Assembly (NCBI GenBank): GCA_901456055.1 | Contig: CABDWT010000016.1 | Location: 868,001-932,000, forward strand | DNA length: 64,000 bases | From: Phytobacter ursingii | Lineage (GTDB): Bacteria; Pseudomonadota; Gammaproteobacteria; Enterobacterales; Enterobacteriaceae | Direction: 5' to 3' | Part shown: in pieces, positions 37,134 to 47,756 of the stretch | How positions within the stretch are numbered: the first letter of the stretch is position 1 | Layout of the letters: every line of letters starts with the position of its first letter | The notes under the pieces: model-generated | Databases searched by the model: none | Seen by the model: only the letters and a program-made list of their open reading frames with translations | What the model was told of the DNA's origin: nothing | Made by a program: the position numbers and the translations under genes

Positions 37134-38324
37134 TCAGTTGCGCCCGTTCACTGGCACATTCAGATCTGGCCCGATGTAGCGACCGCGCGGGCGAATCACC
37201 TTGCAGGTGTTGATTTGTTCCATAGCATGCGCCAGCAGTCCGACGCTGCGGGCGATGGAGAAAAGAGCAAAGGCCGCATCGCCCTGTAGCCGGTAACGGG
37301 TCACCAGCGCGGCCAGCACCGCATCAATGTTGGGATAAAGACCGGTCAGCGTGGTTACCTTTTCGATAAATTTGGCGATTTCATCCGGCGGCTCAAACTC
37401 TTCCAGTAGTGCAATGGCGCGTGGATCGCCATCGGGATAAAGGTGGTGGCCAAAGCCCGGAATCGGCAGCGCCGAGGAGAGGTAGCGGTTGACCACCTGC
37501 TCGGCGCTGGAACGCTCGACCTCATCTAACAGTGCTTTCACGCGCGGGGTGGCATCGCCATGCAGCGGGCCTGTGAAGGTCGCCAGCCCGGTCAGCAAAC
37601 AGGCGGGTAACGATGCGCCGTTAGAGGCGGCAATGCGCGTGGCAAAGGCGGAACTGGTCAGCTCATGATCGGCAAGCAGCACCATCGCTTTACGCAGAAT
37701 ATCCGCCACATCCTTTTCTTTTCCCCAGCCCTTAGCAAGACGCTGATGAATCAGCAAAGAGGGATTATTTTCCGCACCGAATGTCGAGGCCAGGTGGCCC
37801 ACCAGTGTTGCCGCTTCTGCATGCAAGACGCGTGCGGTGCGTGCGTGAGTCGAATGGCCCGTAGCAGTGGCCGCCGCCAGCGCTACAAAAGCATGCGTGC
37901 GATCCGGCGGGCAGGGCGGGTAGTCGCGTTCCTGAATGGAAAACACATTCAGGGTTTCCGCATCCCATAGCAGGCGGGCGGTCTCTTCCAGCGTGGCCTC
38001 TTTGGCAAAGTTGACCGCATCTTTTCCCCGGTAGTACAGCCGACCGCGGGCAAACGTTGAGATGGCTGTTGGAATACTGGGCTCGGTGCCAAAAAGGGTG
38101 TTCGCAGCGAGGGTTTCCCGCTTCCGGCCCTGCTGTTTTTTCTGTTTCAGCTTCTGAATAGTCTCGGCGCTGTAAAGGCTGCGACGGATATTCTGCGGAT
38201 CCGGATGTGACGCAATCAATCCCCGGCTAACGTACGCATAGATGGTTTGTGCGCGTACGTCCAGATAGTCCTGAACCTCCTCCAGCGTAAGCCATGTCGC
38301 TACTTTATTCTTGGATTCCATCAT
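37134..38324 (-). CDS. Citrate synthase-like protein with N-terminal helix-turn-helix
   Basis: About 396 residues from the ATG at 38324, or 420 from 38396. The first 65 residues (WLTLEEVQDYLDVRAQTIYAYVSRGLIASHPDP...RRSLYS) resemble a MerR/excisionase-type helix-turn-helix. A citrate synthase fold then follows with the catalytic residues intact: His in TGPLHGDATPRV, His in GFGHHLYPDGDPRA and Asp in YPNIDAVLAALV. It could condense oxaloacetate or another oxoacid with acetyl- or propionyl-CoA, or act as a ligand-sensing regulator. It is divergent from the MFS operon 668 bp away. Confidence 0.75.
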   Translation of the reverse strand: MMESKNKVATWLTLEEVQDYLDVRAQTIYAYVSRGLIASHPDPQNIRRSLYSAETIQKLKQKKQQGRKRETLAANTLFGTEPSIPTAISTFARGRLYYRGKDAVNFAKEATLEETARLLWDAETLNVFSIQERDYPPCPPDRTHAFVALAAATATGHSTHARTARVLHAEAATLVGHLASTFGAENNPSLLIHQRLAKGWGKEKDVADILRKAMVLLADHELTSSAFATRIAASNGASLPACLLTGLATFTGPLHGDATPRVKALLDEVERSSAEQVVNRYLSSALPIPGFGHHLYPDGDPRAIALLEEFEPPDEIAKFIEKVTTLTGLYPNIDAVLAALVTRYRLQGDAAFALFSIARSVGLLAHAMEQINTCKVIRPRGRYIGPDLNVPVNGRN

Positions 38325-38992
38325 TGAACCTGAAAATGGGGTGGTAAAGCCAGGATTATGCATGCCTTCAACGGGAGTAACGGAAGAGGGCGGCATGACG
38401 CTATCTGCCGAACAGCGATATTGAACCGAATTAAAAAATTTTATCGTTCACCTGGCATCCAATCAATGTTGATTAACATAATCAACTGATAAACAGATCG
38501 CAAAACGGTGAGATATTGCTAAGACCGTCACTTTTAAGGCGGGAATAAGCGTCGCACCGCTTCGCTTACACATACCACCGTATTTTAAGATACCGCAAAC
38601 AGCAAATTGTCAACAAACAAAAGCAATCTATCGTTCATTCATCACACAACCGGACGATGATGACGGATATTTATATTGATTAATTTAATCAAGATTGATC
38701 CGCGCCAGACCTTATTCTACCGTCAAATAAGTACTCAATGATAAAAAAGATAAATTGATTTATGACTAAGAATGACTGTTATTGAGAATGGTGATAACGA
38801 AAAGGAAATTCTGGCTATATAGGGTGCCGTGTTGATTTATTTAACCACAGCATGCGTTTGCAATAATCACATTCTCTACAACAAATACCGGGCATTTTAG
38901 TCGAACAGAATATTTACCTCATAATTATTAACTCCCTGAAAGTACAGGTAGAGAAATATAAAGAACACCTACAAATCCGTGAAGGAAAAAAT
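38325..38992. promoter_or_regulatory. Divergent AT-rich control region
   Basis: More than 590 bp without a clear gene between the citrate-synthase-like gene and the MFS operon. The part from 38,640 is very AT-rich. It should hold both promoters and possible binding sites for the helix-turn-helix protein; no clear operator was singled out. AAGGAAAA precedes the MFS start. Confidence 0.45.
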
Positions 38993-40321
38993 ATGAACCA
39001 TGTACAACAACAAGAGCTTACCGAGGCAGCAAGAGTTGCCGACGTGGCAACATCCGGAAAGGCAACACGCATTCGCTATTACATGCTTGCGTTGATATTG
39101 TTTGCCACAATAATCAACTTCGTTGATCGATCGAGTCTCGGCATTTTGGCGCCGTTTATCAGTAAAGATCTTGCATTAGATAAAGTCCAGATGGGACAGA
39201 TTTTCGCCGCATTTGGCCTGACTTACGCCTTTGCGCTTGTTCCAGGCGGAATTATTGCCGATGTACTGGGTTCGCGTATTGCTTACGCATTTTCTCTGAT
39301 CACCTGGTCACTGGCTACGATGACGCAAGGGTTAGCCGGTGGTTTTAATATGTTGTTCGGCTCACGTCTGGCGATTGGCGCTCTTGAAGCGCCGGCTTTT
39401 CCGTCAAACGCCCGTGCGGTGACGATGTGGTTTCCTACTGGCGAGCGTGGTTTTGCCACCAGTGTTTATGTCATGGGACAGTATATTGGCACGCCTTTAT
39501 TTACCGGGTTGCTACTGTGGATCGCAAACGGTTTTGGCTGGCGTTCCGCCTTTTATTTAACCGGCGGTGCGGGCCTCCTGTTCGGTATTCTATGGTATAT
39601 CTGGTATCGCGATCCGTTAAATCATCGTTCAGCCAATGAAGCCGAACTGAAACATATTCGTGAAGGTGGTGGTCTTGTCGGTAAAAAAGAGCGTGACCGC
39701 TTTGACTGGAAAAATGCGCTACGTCTGTTGAAACACCGTCAGATTCTGGCGATTTGTCTGGGCAAATTCTGCAATAACGCCATCCTGGTATTCTTTACGA
39801 CCTGGTTTATGACCTATCTGGTTGAAGAACGTCAAATGACGATGATTAAAGTGGGTATTTTCCAGGCGTTACCGTTCCTCGGTGCAACCGCCGGGATATT
39901 ACTGGCAGGATTTTTCTCTGATTTCTTTATTCGCCGTGGTTATTCCATGTCGGTGGCCCGCAAAGCGCCATTGATTATTGGTACGCTGTTAGGTTCATCC
40001 ATTCTGTTAGTTAACTTCGTGACGTCTAATGAATTAATCATTGTTATTTTGACCATCTCTTTTTTCGCGCAGGGTGTGGGTTCATCCTCCTGGGCTGCGG
40101 TATCTGAAATTGCGCCGCGCCAATATATTGGTTTAACCAGCAGTATCACCAGCCTTGCGGCGAATATTGCCGGCGTCACCACGCCGATAATGATTGGTTA
40201 TATTCTTCATGTTACCGGTCAATTCTTTTGGGCGCTCAATATGATGGGGATTATGTGTTTGATTGGTGCCTTTGCTTATTCATTCCTGCTGGGGCCCTTG
40301 TCCCGTATCGAAATGGATTGA
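38993..40321 (+). CDS. MFS transporter, anion:cation symporter type
   Basis: A 442-residue protein with twelve predicted membrane helices. NFVDRSSLGILAPFISKDL near residue 42 and FGLTYAFALVPGGIIADVLGSR near 75-95 match the phthalate/galactonate/glucarate permease (ACS) branch. It likely imports an organic acid together with protons. It begins a plus-strand cluster with VOC, 2-hydroxyacid dehydrogenase and SDR genes, suggesting uptake and oxidation of a hydroxy acid. The substrate is unknown. Confidence 0.85.
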   Translation: MNHVQQQELTEAARVADVATSGKATRIRYYMLALILFATIINFVDRSSLGILAPFISKDLALDKVQMGQIFAAFGLTYAFALVPGGIIADVLGSRIAYAFSLITWSLATMTQGLAGGFNMLFGSRLAIGALEAPAFPSNARAVTMWFPTGERGFATSVYVMGQYIGTPLFTGLLLWIANGFGWRSAFYLTGGAGLLFGILWYIWYRDPLNHRSANEAELKHIREGGGLVGKKERDRFDWKNALRLLKHRQILAICLGKFCNNAILVFFTTWFMTYLVEERQMTMIKVGIFQALPFLGATAGILLAGFFSDFFIRRGYSMSVARKAPLIIGTLLGSSILLVNFVTSNELIIVILTISFFAQGVGSSSWAAVSEIAPRQYIGLTSSITSLAANIAGVTTPIMIGYILHVTGQFFWALNMMGIMCLIGAFAYSFLLGPLSRIEMD

Positions 40322-40448
40322 GGCGCGAACCACGATACCAACTTGTTAATAGCACAGTGATTATTCACTGATTTCTCCAGCCTGCGTCGTGATTGATTGA
40401 CTGCCTCAGGCAACCAGGCTGGATGTGTTTATAGGGAGAAACGAAGTG

Positions 40449-40823
40449 ATGATGTTTAAGTGGGATCATTTACAGTTGCGCAGCCCGGACCCGGAATTGA
40501 CCGCGTTATGGTTTGAACGTTGCCTTGAGGCTGAAATCATCCGTAAGCCAGGCAAAGTGGATATCCGCCTCGCCGGGATCGATATCTTTATCGCGCCAGT
40601 GGTTGACGGCGATGGCGTTGCGCCAGCACCACTGCCGCCTTATCAGGGGCTGGACCATTTTGGCCTGACGGTCGACAACCTTGATGAGGTGGCCACCGAA
40701 TTAAAACAACGCGGCGTGGTATTCACCCAGCAACCGAAAACGCTCCGTCCCGGCGTACGCGGATGTTTTATTCGTGGACCACAAAATATCGCCATCGAAA
40801 TACTTGAAAGACACTTGCCATAA
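40449..40823 (+). CDS. VOC-family (glyoxalase/dioxygenase-like) protein
   Basis: A 124-residue single-module VOC protein starting MMFKWDHLQLRSPDPE, with GLDHFGLTVDNLDEVATELKQRGV and IRGPQNIAIEILE at the ends. The metal-ligand pattern fits: His in WDHLQLR, His in LDHFGLTV and Glu in IEILERH. GGGAGA 9 bp upstream of the ATG at 40449 supports this start over the GTG at 40425. It may isomerise or lyse an intermediate of the operon substrate. Confidence 0.75.
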   Translation: MMFKWDHLQLRSPDPELTALWFERCLEAEIIRKPGKVDIRLAGIDIFIAPVVDGDGVAPAPLPPYQGLDHFGLTVDNLDEVATELKQRGVVFTQQPKTLRPGVRGCFIRGPQNIAIEILERHLP

Positions 40824-40889
40824 ATGGCGAGGCGCACAGGTAAAAACGACTAACACACCAGCCAATGATTGGCGAAACCAGGATTTTTT

Positions 40890-41843
40890 ATGAAACCCAG
40901 CATTTTACAGTTAAATCCCATTCTGATTCCCTCAATTAGCGAGAAATTACATTCCCTCTATACCGTGCATCGCTATTTCGAGATCGCAGATAAAGAGGCC
41001 TTTATTAAAGAACACGGTAATTCCATTCGCGGCGTTGTTTCTGGCGGCCACACGGGCATTAGCAATGCGCTGATGGAAAAACTGCCCGCCCTTGAAGTGG
41101 TCGCCATTAATGGCGTAGGGGTGGATGCGGTTGATCTGAATTACGCCCGCAAGCGCGGTATTCATGTCACTGCGACGCTTGGGGCACTCACCGAAGATGT
41201 GGCTGACCTCGCCATTGGCCTGCTGATCGCCACCTGTCGCGGCATCTGTTCCGGCGACCGCGTGGTGCGTAACGGGCTGTGGGCGAAAAATCCGCATCCC
41301 GGTTCCATTCCGCTTTCCCGTCGTTTCAGCGGTATGCGGATTGGTATTGTTGGGATGGGGCGAGTGGGGCGCGCCATTGCTGCTCGCGCATCGGCATTCG
41401 GATGCCCGATCAGCTATACCGATCTTCACGCGATGAAGGACCTGGATTACCCGTTTATTGCTGACCTGGAGGAACTGGCCCGCCAGAGCGATGCGCTGAT
41501 CCTTTCCGCTTCTGCTGATAAAGCGGAAGGCATTGTTAATGCCGCCATACTTGATGCGCTCGGCCCGAATGGTTTTCTTGTTAACATCGCCCGTGGAAAA
41601 CTGGTCAATGAACCTGACCTGGTTGCGGCCCTGACCGAAGGGCGCATCAGCGGCGCGGGGCTGGATGTTTTCGTTGATGAACCGAACGTTCCTGAGGTCC
41701 TTTTTGGTCTAGACAGCGTTGTGTTGCAGGCGCATCGTGCCAGTGCCACAGTGGAAACGCGTACTGCAATGGGGGAAATGGTTCTGGCGAGCCTGGCACA
41801 GGCACTTTCCGGACAGCGCCCGGATAACAGTCTGACCCGTTGA
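40890..41843 (+). CDS. D-isomer-specific 2-hydroxyacid dehydrogenase
   Basis: A 317-residue NAD(P)-dependent enzyme. Visible: [19 protein letters not shown], the cofactor loop [16 protein letters not shown], catalytic Arg in VNIARGKLV, Glu in FVDEPNVPE and His in [13 protein letters not shown]. It resembles hydroxypyruvate/glyoxylate reductases. AGGA precedes the ATG at 40890. It is the third gene of the cluster and probably oxidises or reduces a 2-hydroxy acid brought in by the MFS carrier. Confidence 0.85.
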   Translation: MKPSILQLNPILIPSISEKLHSLYTVHRYFEIADKEAFIKEHGNSIRGVVSGGHTGISNALMEKLPALEVVAINGVGVDAVDLNYARKRGIHVTATLGALTEDVADLAIGLLIATCRGICSGDRVVRNGLWAKNPHPGSIPLSRRFSGMRIGIVGMGRVGRAIAARASAFGCPISYTDLHAMKDLDYPFIADLEELARQSDALILSASADKAEGIVNAAILDALGPNGFLVNIARGKLVNEPDLVAALTEGRISGAGLDVFVDEPNVPEVLFGLDSVVLQAHRASATVETRTAMGEMVLASLAQALSGQRPDNSLTR

Positions 41844-41893
41844 TCAGAACTGCTATTATCTTATTTATCAAACTATTAAAAAAGGAAGCCGTT

Positions 41894-42658
41894 ATGATCA
41901 CGTCAAGAAAGATTGCGCTGGTTACCGGTGCGGGCAGTGGGATTGGCAGGGCAACCGCGCTTGCGCTGTTCCGTGCCGGTTATTTTGTTGTTCTCGCTGG
42001 TCGCCGTCTGGACCCGCTCCTGGAGACAGTTGCGGCGATGGAAGACAGCAGCGACGGAGGGCAGACGATGGTCGTCCCAACTGATGTTACCGACCCCGAA
42101 TCGGTTACTGCGTTGTTTGCGCGGATCAAGGATAAACTGGGGCGCCTCGATGTGCTGTTTAATAATGCCGGGACCAATTTCCCCGGTATCCCATTTGAAG
42201 AACTGAGTTACGAGAAATGGACCTCCGTGGTCAATGTCAATCTGACCGGTATGTTCCTTTGCGCTCAGGGCGCATTCCGCCTGATGAAGGAACAAACCCC
42301 GCAGGGTGGCCGCATCATCAACAACGGTTCTGTCTCCGCACACGCACCGCGTCCCGATTCGGCGGCATATACGGCGACCAAACATGGCGTAACCGGGTTG
42401 ACGAAAAGTATTTCGCTCGATGGCAGAAAGTATGATATCGCCTGTGGCCAGATTGATATTGGGAATGCGTATACTGAATTATCGCAGCGTATGTCTAAAG
42501 GCGTGAAGCAGGCGAACGGCGAGTTGGTCGTAGAAGCGATGATGGATGTATCGCAGGTCGCCAACAGCGTGGTCTATATGGCCAGCGTCCCGCTTGATAC
42601 CAATGTACAGTTTATCACCGTGATGGCGACCAAAATGCCGTTTGTCGGGCGTGGTTAA
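41894..42658 (+). CDS. Short-chain dehydrogenase/reductase
   Basis: A 254-residue SDR with [20 protein letters not shown] (NADP-type arginines), [16 protein letters not shown] and the Ser-Tyr-Lys triad in [24 protein letters not shown]. The C-terminal [14 protein letters not shown] is common to this subgroup. AAAAGGAAG precedes the ATG at 41894. It closes the operon that starts at the MFS gene. Confidence 0.85.
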   Translation: MITSRKIALVTGAGSGIGRATALALFRAGYFVVLAGRRLDPLLETVAAMEDSSDGGQTMVVPTDVTDPESVTALFARIKDKLGRLDVLFNNAGTNFPGIPFEELSYEKWTSVVNVNLTGMFLCAQGAFRLMKEQTPQGGRIINNGSVSAHAPRPDSAAYTATKHGVTGLTKSISLDGRKYDIACGQIDIGNAYTELSQRMSKGVKQANGELVVEAMMDVSQVANSVVYMASVPLDTNVQFITVMATKMPFVGRG

Positions 42659-42684
42659 ACGTCAGAAAATCTATTCAAACTCAG

Positions 42685-42726
42685 GACACAGTCCGGTTAC
42701 GCGTTAATGGCTAAACGGACTGTGTC
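42685..42726. terminator. Hairpin after the SDR operon
   Basis: GACACAGTCCG pairs perfectly with CGGACTGTGTC over 11 bases, loop 20 bases, 26 bp after the SDR stop. No T tract, so the function as a terminator is tentative. Confidence 0.4.
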
Positions 42727-42887
42727 GCGAATTATCCCGGCCTCTTCACGTGTCAGCGCCTTCCTCAGATGCCATGAGCAGAGGAGGAGGGGACTACCAT
42801 TGACACGGCGGTCCCGGAAAGAGCGTGTACGTCAATTTACGACAAGCGGCTTAGATTTAGTTCGTGATGTGCGCCTGGTTTTCGTAT

Positions 42888-43535
42888 TCAGCCATTTTCC
42901 CTTTTACGCAATGAGCGATTGCGTAGTACCTCACCGACAACAGGAGCAGCGGTAAAAGCGTTTGGCCAGCCAGCGTAGAACGCGGCCTGAGCAACGACTT
43001 CACCTGCCTCCTCAATTGACAGTCCATTATCCATCGCTTTGTTAAGGTGATAGCCAATCTGTGCGCTTTGTCCAGATGCAATTAACGCGCTGACCGTAAT
43101 CAGGCTTCTGTCGCGCGGTTTCAATGCAGATCTTTGCCAGAGATCCAGAAACAGTGGGGCAGCGGTGAATTTAACAAGTCCGGGAGATACTGGGCCGACA
43201 TTTTTTTCCACCGTTTCTGAGCGCTGCTTTTCTACCTCCTGGTTGAGAGGAAGCAGATCCGGGGAAGCGTCAGGAAGTGCATCTGCCGTGACGCCACGAG
43301 ATCTAAAAATCGCTTTGGTTACGCTGACGGCTGACATCGCGTTTGGCCATCCTGAGTAGAACGCCAGATGGGTAATGATTTCTGACACCTCAGCTGGCGT
43401 AACGCCCGTATCAAGGGCTATGTCTATATAGTGCTTAAGTTCGCCAGACTGGTTTCTGGCGATCAGCATGGCGACGGTCACCATACTACGGTCCCTGGGC
43501 GAGAGCGCATCGCGTGTCCAGAGATCTTCAGTAAT
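42888..43535 (-). pseudogene. Carboxymuconolactone decarboxylase-family gene, 5' end cut off by the transposon
   Basis: The frame runs from the transposon edge: ITEDLWTRDALSPRDRSMVTVAMLIAR, then two AhpD-like CMD modules (LKHYIDIALDTGVTPAEVSEIITHLAFYSGWPNA and the repeat IGYHLNKAMDNGLSIEEAGEVVAQAAFYAGWPNA). Full-length relatives have extra N-terminal residues before the first module, which are missing. The ATG at 43484 is internal and probably not the natural start. The missing 5' part is not found on the other side of the transposon. Confidence 0.8.
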
Positions 43536-43573
43536 GGGGTTTGAGAGCCAATGGAACGAAAACGTACGCTAAG
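43536..43573 (+). repeat. Left terminal inverted repeat of the Tn3-family element
   Basis: Begins GGGGTTTGAGAGCC and ends CGTACGCTAAG, with the TGGAACGAAAAC core typical of Tn3-family ends. The tnpA stop codon lies inside it. Confidence 0.93.
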
Positions 43574-46500
43574 AAGTTAATTCATTGTTTAAATTGAAAT
43601 TTAGTTCTCTCAGTTCCCCCTTCAAAATATCCTCCGGTAGCGTAAACGTATAATGCCCCAGCATATTGATATGCCCGTGCATCAGTGGGGACAACCGGGC
43701 GATATCTTCAACCCCGATTTCTTCTCCATTACTGCGTATCCAGCTCAGGGCTTCCTGCATATAAAGTGTGTTCCACAGTACCACTGCGTTAGTGACCAGG
43801 CCCAGTGCCCCCAGCTGATCTTCCTGACCTTCACGATAGCGCTTTCTGATCTCACCGCGCTGCCCGTAGCAGATCGCCCTCGCCACAGCATGGCGGCCTT
43901 CCCCCCGGTTTAGCTGCGTCAGGATCCGCCGACGATAATCCTCATCATCAATATAATTAAGAAGGTACAGCGTCTTGTTGACGCGCCCCACTTCCATGAT
44001 CGCCTGTGCCAGCCCTGATGGGCGCGAGCTTTTCAGCAAAGAGCGAATGAGTTCTGAAGCATGAATGGTGCCCAGTTTCAGCGAACCGGCGGTTCGCATC
44101 ATCTCATCCCACTGATCCTCGGCTTTCGACAGATCGGCACAACCACGTGCCAGTTCGTCCAGTGCACCGTAATTTGCCGATTTATCCACTCGCCAGAATA
44201 CCGCTTCACCGGCATCGGCAAGCCGGGGGGAAAACTGGTATCCCAGCAGCCAGAAGAGGCCAAAAATAATGTCGCTGGTACCGGCTGTGTCTGTCATGAT
44301 CTCAACCGGATTCAGCCCTGTCTGCTGCTCCAGAAGGCCTTCCAGCACAAAAATGGAATCTCGTAATGTGCCGGGGACAACGATGCCGTGGAATCCAGAG
44401 TACTGATCAGAGACGAAGTTGTACCAGGTGATGCCACGTCCGGAACCAAAATATTTTCTGTTAGGTCCTGAATTGACGGTTTTCACCGGCGTGACAAAGC
44501 GCATGCCATCAGCTGAAGCCACTTCGCCACCACCCCAGCGGCCAGCAAGCTCCAGTGTGGACTGAAAATCAACCAGGCGGGCATTGGCGCTGACCAGCGT
44601 TTCTGCCCGGAGGTAATTCTGTTTTACCCAGCTAAGCCGGTGGCGCGTCAGCGCCGGTATATTGTGCTTTATCAGCGGTTCCAGCCCGATATTGCAGGCC
44701 TCTGCCATCAGGACCGCGCACAGGCTGATGTGCAGATCCTGTGCCCGGGCCCCGGATTCACTGACATGCGTAAACTCACGTGTAAATCCCGTTCTGGCAT
44801 CTATTTCAAGCAACAGTTCCGTCAAATCTACTGGCGGGAGTAGCAGCCTTACCCGACTGTTGAGACGATGCAACGATGTTGGCTCCTCCAGTTTCTCCAG
44901 GCTGCTGATAGTCAGGGAAGGATGTTTACCGTCATGGCAAATATGAACCTCCGCATTTCCTTCAAAGCGGGATGCGACGGTTTTCCAGGTTTCATCTAGC
45001 TGGACCGCCAACTGTTGCACGCCTTTATGTCCATCAGTGGGATGTCCCAGCGCCCGGCAAACGGGGACCCGCTGAGCCTGCCATTCTTCCCCCTGCAACA
45101 GCTTCTCGCGGGGATTTCCCCAGCGATCGCTGTTTTCGAGCCAGATGTCCCTTCGACGTAGTGCATCCTGAAGGCGCTCCAGCAGACAAAGCGAGTAACC
45201 GGCACGCTGTATCCGGCCCTCCGCATCGTATACCAGGCGTTTCCAGGGGCCGGTAATAATATGTTCAGGCGCATTGTCCAGGATGCGCTTTTTCGAGCAG
45301 TTCAGTTCGGTCAGATAATGAATGGCGGACAACGTATGTTCTCCGGCTGGCGCTGCCTGGAAATGCAGGTCGCGCAATACCGCCGGAAGAAAGCGCTTTA
45401 CCCGCCCGTACTGCTCCACCATTTCGTCATGGAAATTGTTGTTCTGAGGCCGGGCCAGCTCATTTACCTTGCAGACGGATTCTGCCAGCCTGCTTTTCGG
45501 TATGCTGTTGAATATGGTCTCCCTCAGTTCAGCATCGTCAGCCTGTTCATCCAGCAACAATGAACATGCCCGCGCCAATATTAGCGCAGCACGATCAAGA
45601 TCTTTAAGCGTCCTGAGCCGTTTTTTCTGCCCCGTTTTCTTCGCCGCACGAGTGATATCCAGTATCAGCATATCGAGCACATCAACGGCCTCATCCAGCG
45701 CCGCAGTCTCCTGCGCTTTAACGAATGCTGTGAGTACGGCCAGTTTTCTCTGCTGTGGCATTCGCGCGATATATTTTACCGACGCCATGCCTGCGTAACG
45801 GGCCAAATTACGCAGTTGTATAGCAGGCAGACCGGTAAAATTCAGTCGGGAAAATTCCAGGTTTCGCAGCCGGATATACCGCTCCAGCGCTTCGGTAAAT
45901 GCCGGGCCGCTGACGGTGACCGGTCCCTTTTTCAGTTGCTCCAGCGGTGAAGTACGCTGCCCCTCAGGAATGTCCAGAAGCTCCGTCACGCGGGCGGTCT
46001 GCCAGCTGTCCGGCAACGCGGCCAGTTTCTTCCACAGCCGCTGATTTGCCCGTTCGCGTATTTCACTGACGAGACGTACAAGTGTGGTTGCTCCGGGCAG
46101 CAGGACCTTATTCTGAAGCAGCCACGCGGTGGCAAAATCAAACATAAGGCCGGGTCGCTCATTACTGAGCCATGCGCGGGTGTACAGCAGGCGCTTCAGG
46201 CGGAAAGACCAGGGGAAATCGCCAAATTCATGGTAACCGTAATATTCCTTAATCAGCGCAGTATGCTCTCTGAGGGTGGTAACCCGTTCTGCGTAGCGGG
46301 TAAGGACTTCTGGACGGCGAATATTAAGCTGCACCGCGACAAATTGCTGAACACCTGGCAGAACCCGGGTTAAGTCTGTCAGAAAGGTGCCCAGAAAACG
46401 GGCGGTGGTGAGCTGAAGCGCAATTCCCAGCCGGTTATGCCTTCCCCGCCGCTGGTTAATGAAGGCAAGATCCCGCTCATCAAGATGAAAATAGCGCGCC

Positions 46501-46577
46501 AGCTGCACGTCATTGGGTTCTGCAACATAGCGACCATAATTCAGTTCCTGCTCAGTGGTCAGAAAATCGACGGGCAT
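43569..46577 (-). CDS. tnpA: Tn3-family transposase
   Basis: A 1002-residue DDE transposase, the normal size for Tn3 TnpA. It begins MPVDFLTTEQELNYGRY and holds family stretches such as FHLDERDLAFINQRRG, the RAETLVSANARLVDFQ region, VTPVKTVNSGPNRKYFGSGRG, the Asp in IMTDTAGTSDIIFGL and the Glu-containing C-terminus (ALSWIRSNGEEI). It binds the 38-bp ends and makes cointegrates by replicative transposition. It is intact and reads away from res. Confidence 0.93.
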   Translation of the reverse strand: MPVDFLTTEQELNYGRYVAEPNDVQLARYFHLDERDLAFINQRRGRHNRLGIALQLTTARFLGTFLTDLTRVLPGVQQFVAVQLNIRRPEVLTRYAERVTTLREHTALIKEYYGYHEFGDFPWSFRLKRLLYTRAWLSNERPGLMFDFATAWLLQNKVLLPGATTLVRLVSEIRERANQRLWKKLAALPDSWQTARVTELLDIPEGQRTSPLEQLKKGPVTVSGPAFTEALERYIRLRNLEFSRLNFTGLPAIQLRNLARYAGMASVKYIARMPQQRKLAVLTAFVKAQETAALDEAVDVLDMLILDITRAAKKTGQKKRLRTLKDLDRAALILARACSLLLDEQADDAELRETIFNSIPKSRLAESVCKVNELARPQNNNFHDEMVEQYGRVKRFLPAVLRDLHFQAAPAGEHTLSAIHYLTELNCSKKRILDNAPEHIITGPWKRLVYDAEGRIQRAGYSLCLLERLQDALRRRDIWLENSDRWGNPREKLLQGEEWQAQRVPVCRALGHPTDGHKGVQQLAVQLDETWKTVASRFEGNAEVHICHDGKHPSLTISSLEKLEEPTSLHRLNSRVRLLLPPVDLTELLLEIDARTGFTREFTHVSESGARAQDLHISLCAVLMAEACNIGLEPLIKHNIPALTRHRLSWVKQNYLRAETLVSANARLVDFQSTLELAGRWGGGEVASADGMRFVTPVKTVNSGPNRKYFGSGRGITWYNFVSDQYSGFHGIVVPGTLRDSIFVLEGLLEQQTGLNPVEIMTDTAGTSDIIFGLFWLLGYQFSPRLADAGEAVFWRVDKSANYGALDELARGCADLSKAEDQWDEMMRTAGSLKLGTIHASELIRSLLKSSRPSGLAQAIMEVGRVNKTLYLLNYIDDEDYRRRILTQLNRGEGRHAVARAICYGQRGEIRKRYREGQEDQLGALGLVTNAVVLWNTLYMQEALSWIRSNGEEIGVEDIARLSPLMHGHINMLGHYTFTLPEDILKGELRELNFNLNNELTS

Positions 46578-46621
46578 ACCGGCCTCCCTGCCTGATGGTC
46601 ATGAATTAACAATTTCGCAAC

Positions 46622-47313
<692 letters not shown>

Positions 47314-47321
47314 GGACGAAC

Positions 47322-47726
47322 ATGAGTGATGTAAAGGCATTCAACAATTGCATGAGTGTGTTCTGGCGACAGCATGAAGCCGAATTCTCTCGCTTTCTGA
47401 CATCGAAGACAGGTGATAGCGAAAAAGCAGCAGACCCGGAGAAGACGAAGGTGATTATCGTGACGCTTGCCGAAACGACACCTGTACTGGAAGCCGCTAA
47501 CCTGCAGCAGGATCTACGCCGAGCTGGCATCGAGCCGTGGGCATGGGTCGTTAATAACAGCCTGGCAGCTGCTCAACCGTCTTCGCCTTTCCTGAAGATC
47601 AGGGCGAACCGCGAGCTGCCTCTCATCTCTGATGTGGAAGAGCAGTATGCAAAGCGTATTGCATTAACAGCGCTACAGAGCGAAGAGCCGGTTGGTATTG
47701 ACCTGCTGGAAGAAATGGCGAAGTAA
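47322..47726 (+). pseudogene. Fragment of arsA (C-terminal domain of an arsenical pump ATPase)
   Basis: A 134-residue frame. Residues about 40-134 (TKVIIVTLAETTPVLEAANLQQDLRRAG...WAWVVNNSLAAAQ...LLEEMAK) match the C-terminal end of ArsA, e.g. the same region of the complete arsA here. The first 35 residues are unrelated. It lacks both Walker A loops, so it cannot be a working ATPase. It lies tail-to-tail with arsC and is on the opposite strand to the intact operon, a remnant of a second, divergent ars locus. Confidence 0.75.
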
Positions 47727-47728
47727 TA

Positions 47729-47755
47729 ATGAAGGGGGCAAATGCCCCCTTCGTC
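47729..47755. terminator. Bidirectional terminator between the arsA fragment and arsC
   Basis: GAAGGGGGC pairs with GCCCCCTTC around AAAT, between two convergent genes; CGTCTTTATTT follows on the plus strand. Confidence 0.75.
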
Positions 47756-47756
47756 T

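Noticed and set aside
43484-43573. ATG at 43484 as the natural start of the CMD protein
   Set aside because: Coding sequence continues upstream without a stop up to the transposon end, so the gene is truncated rather than short.
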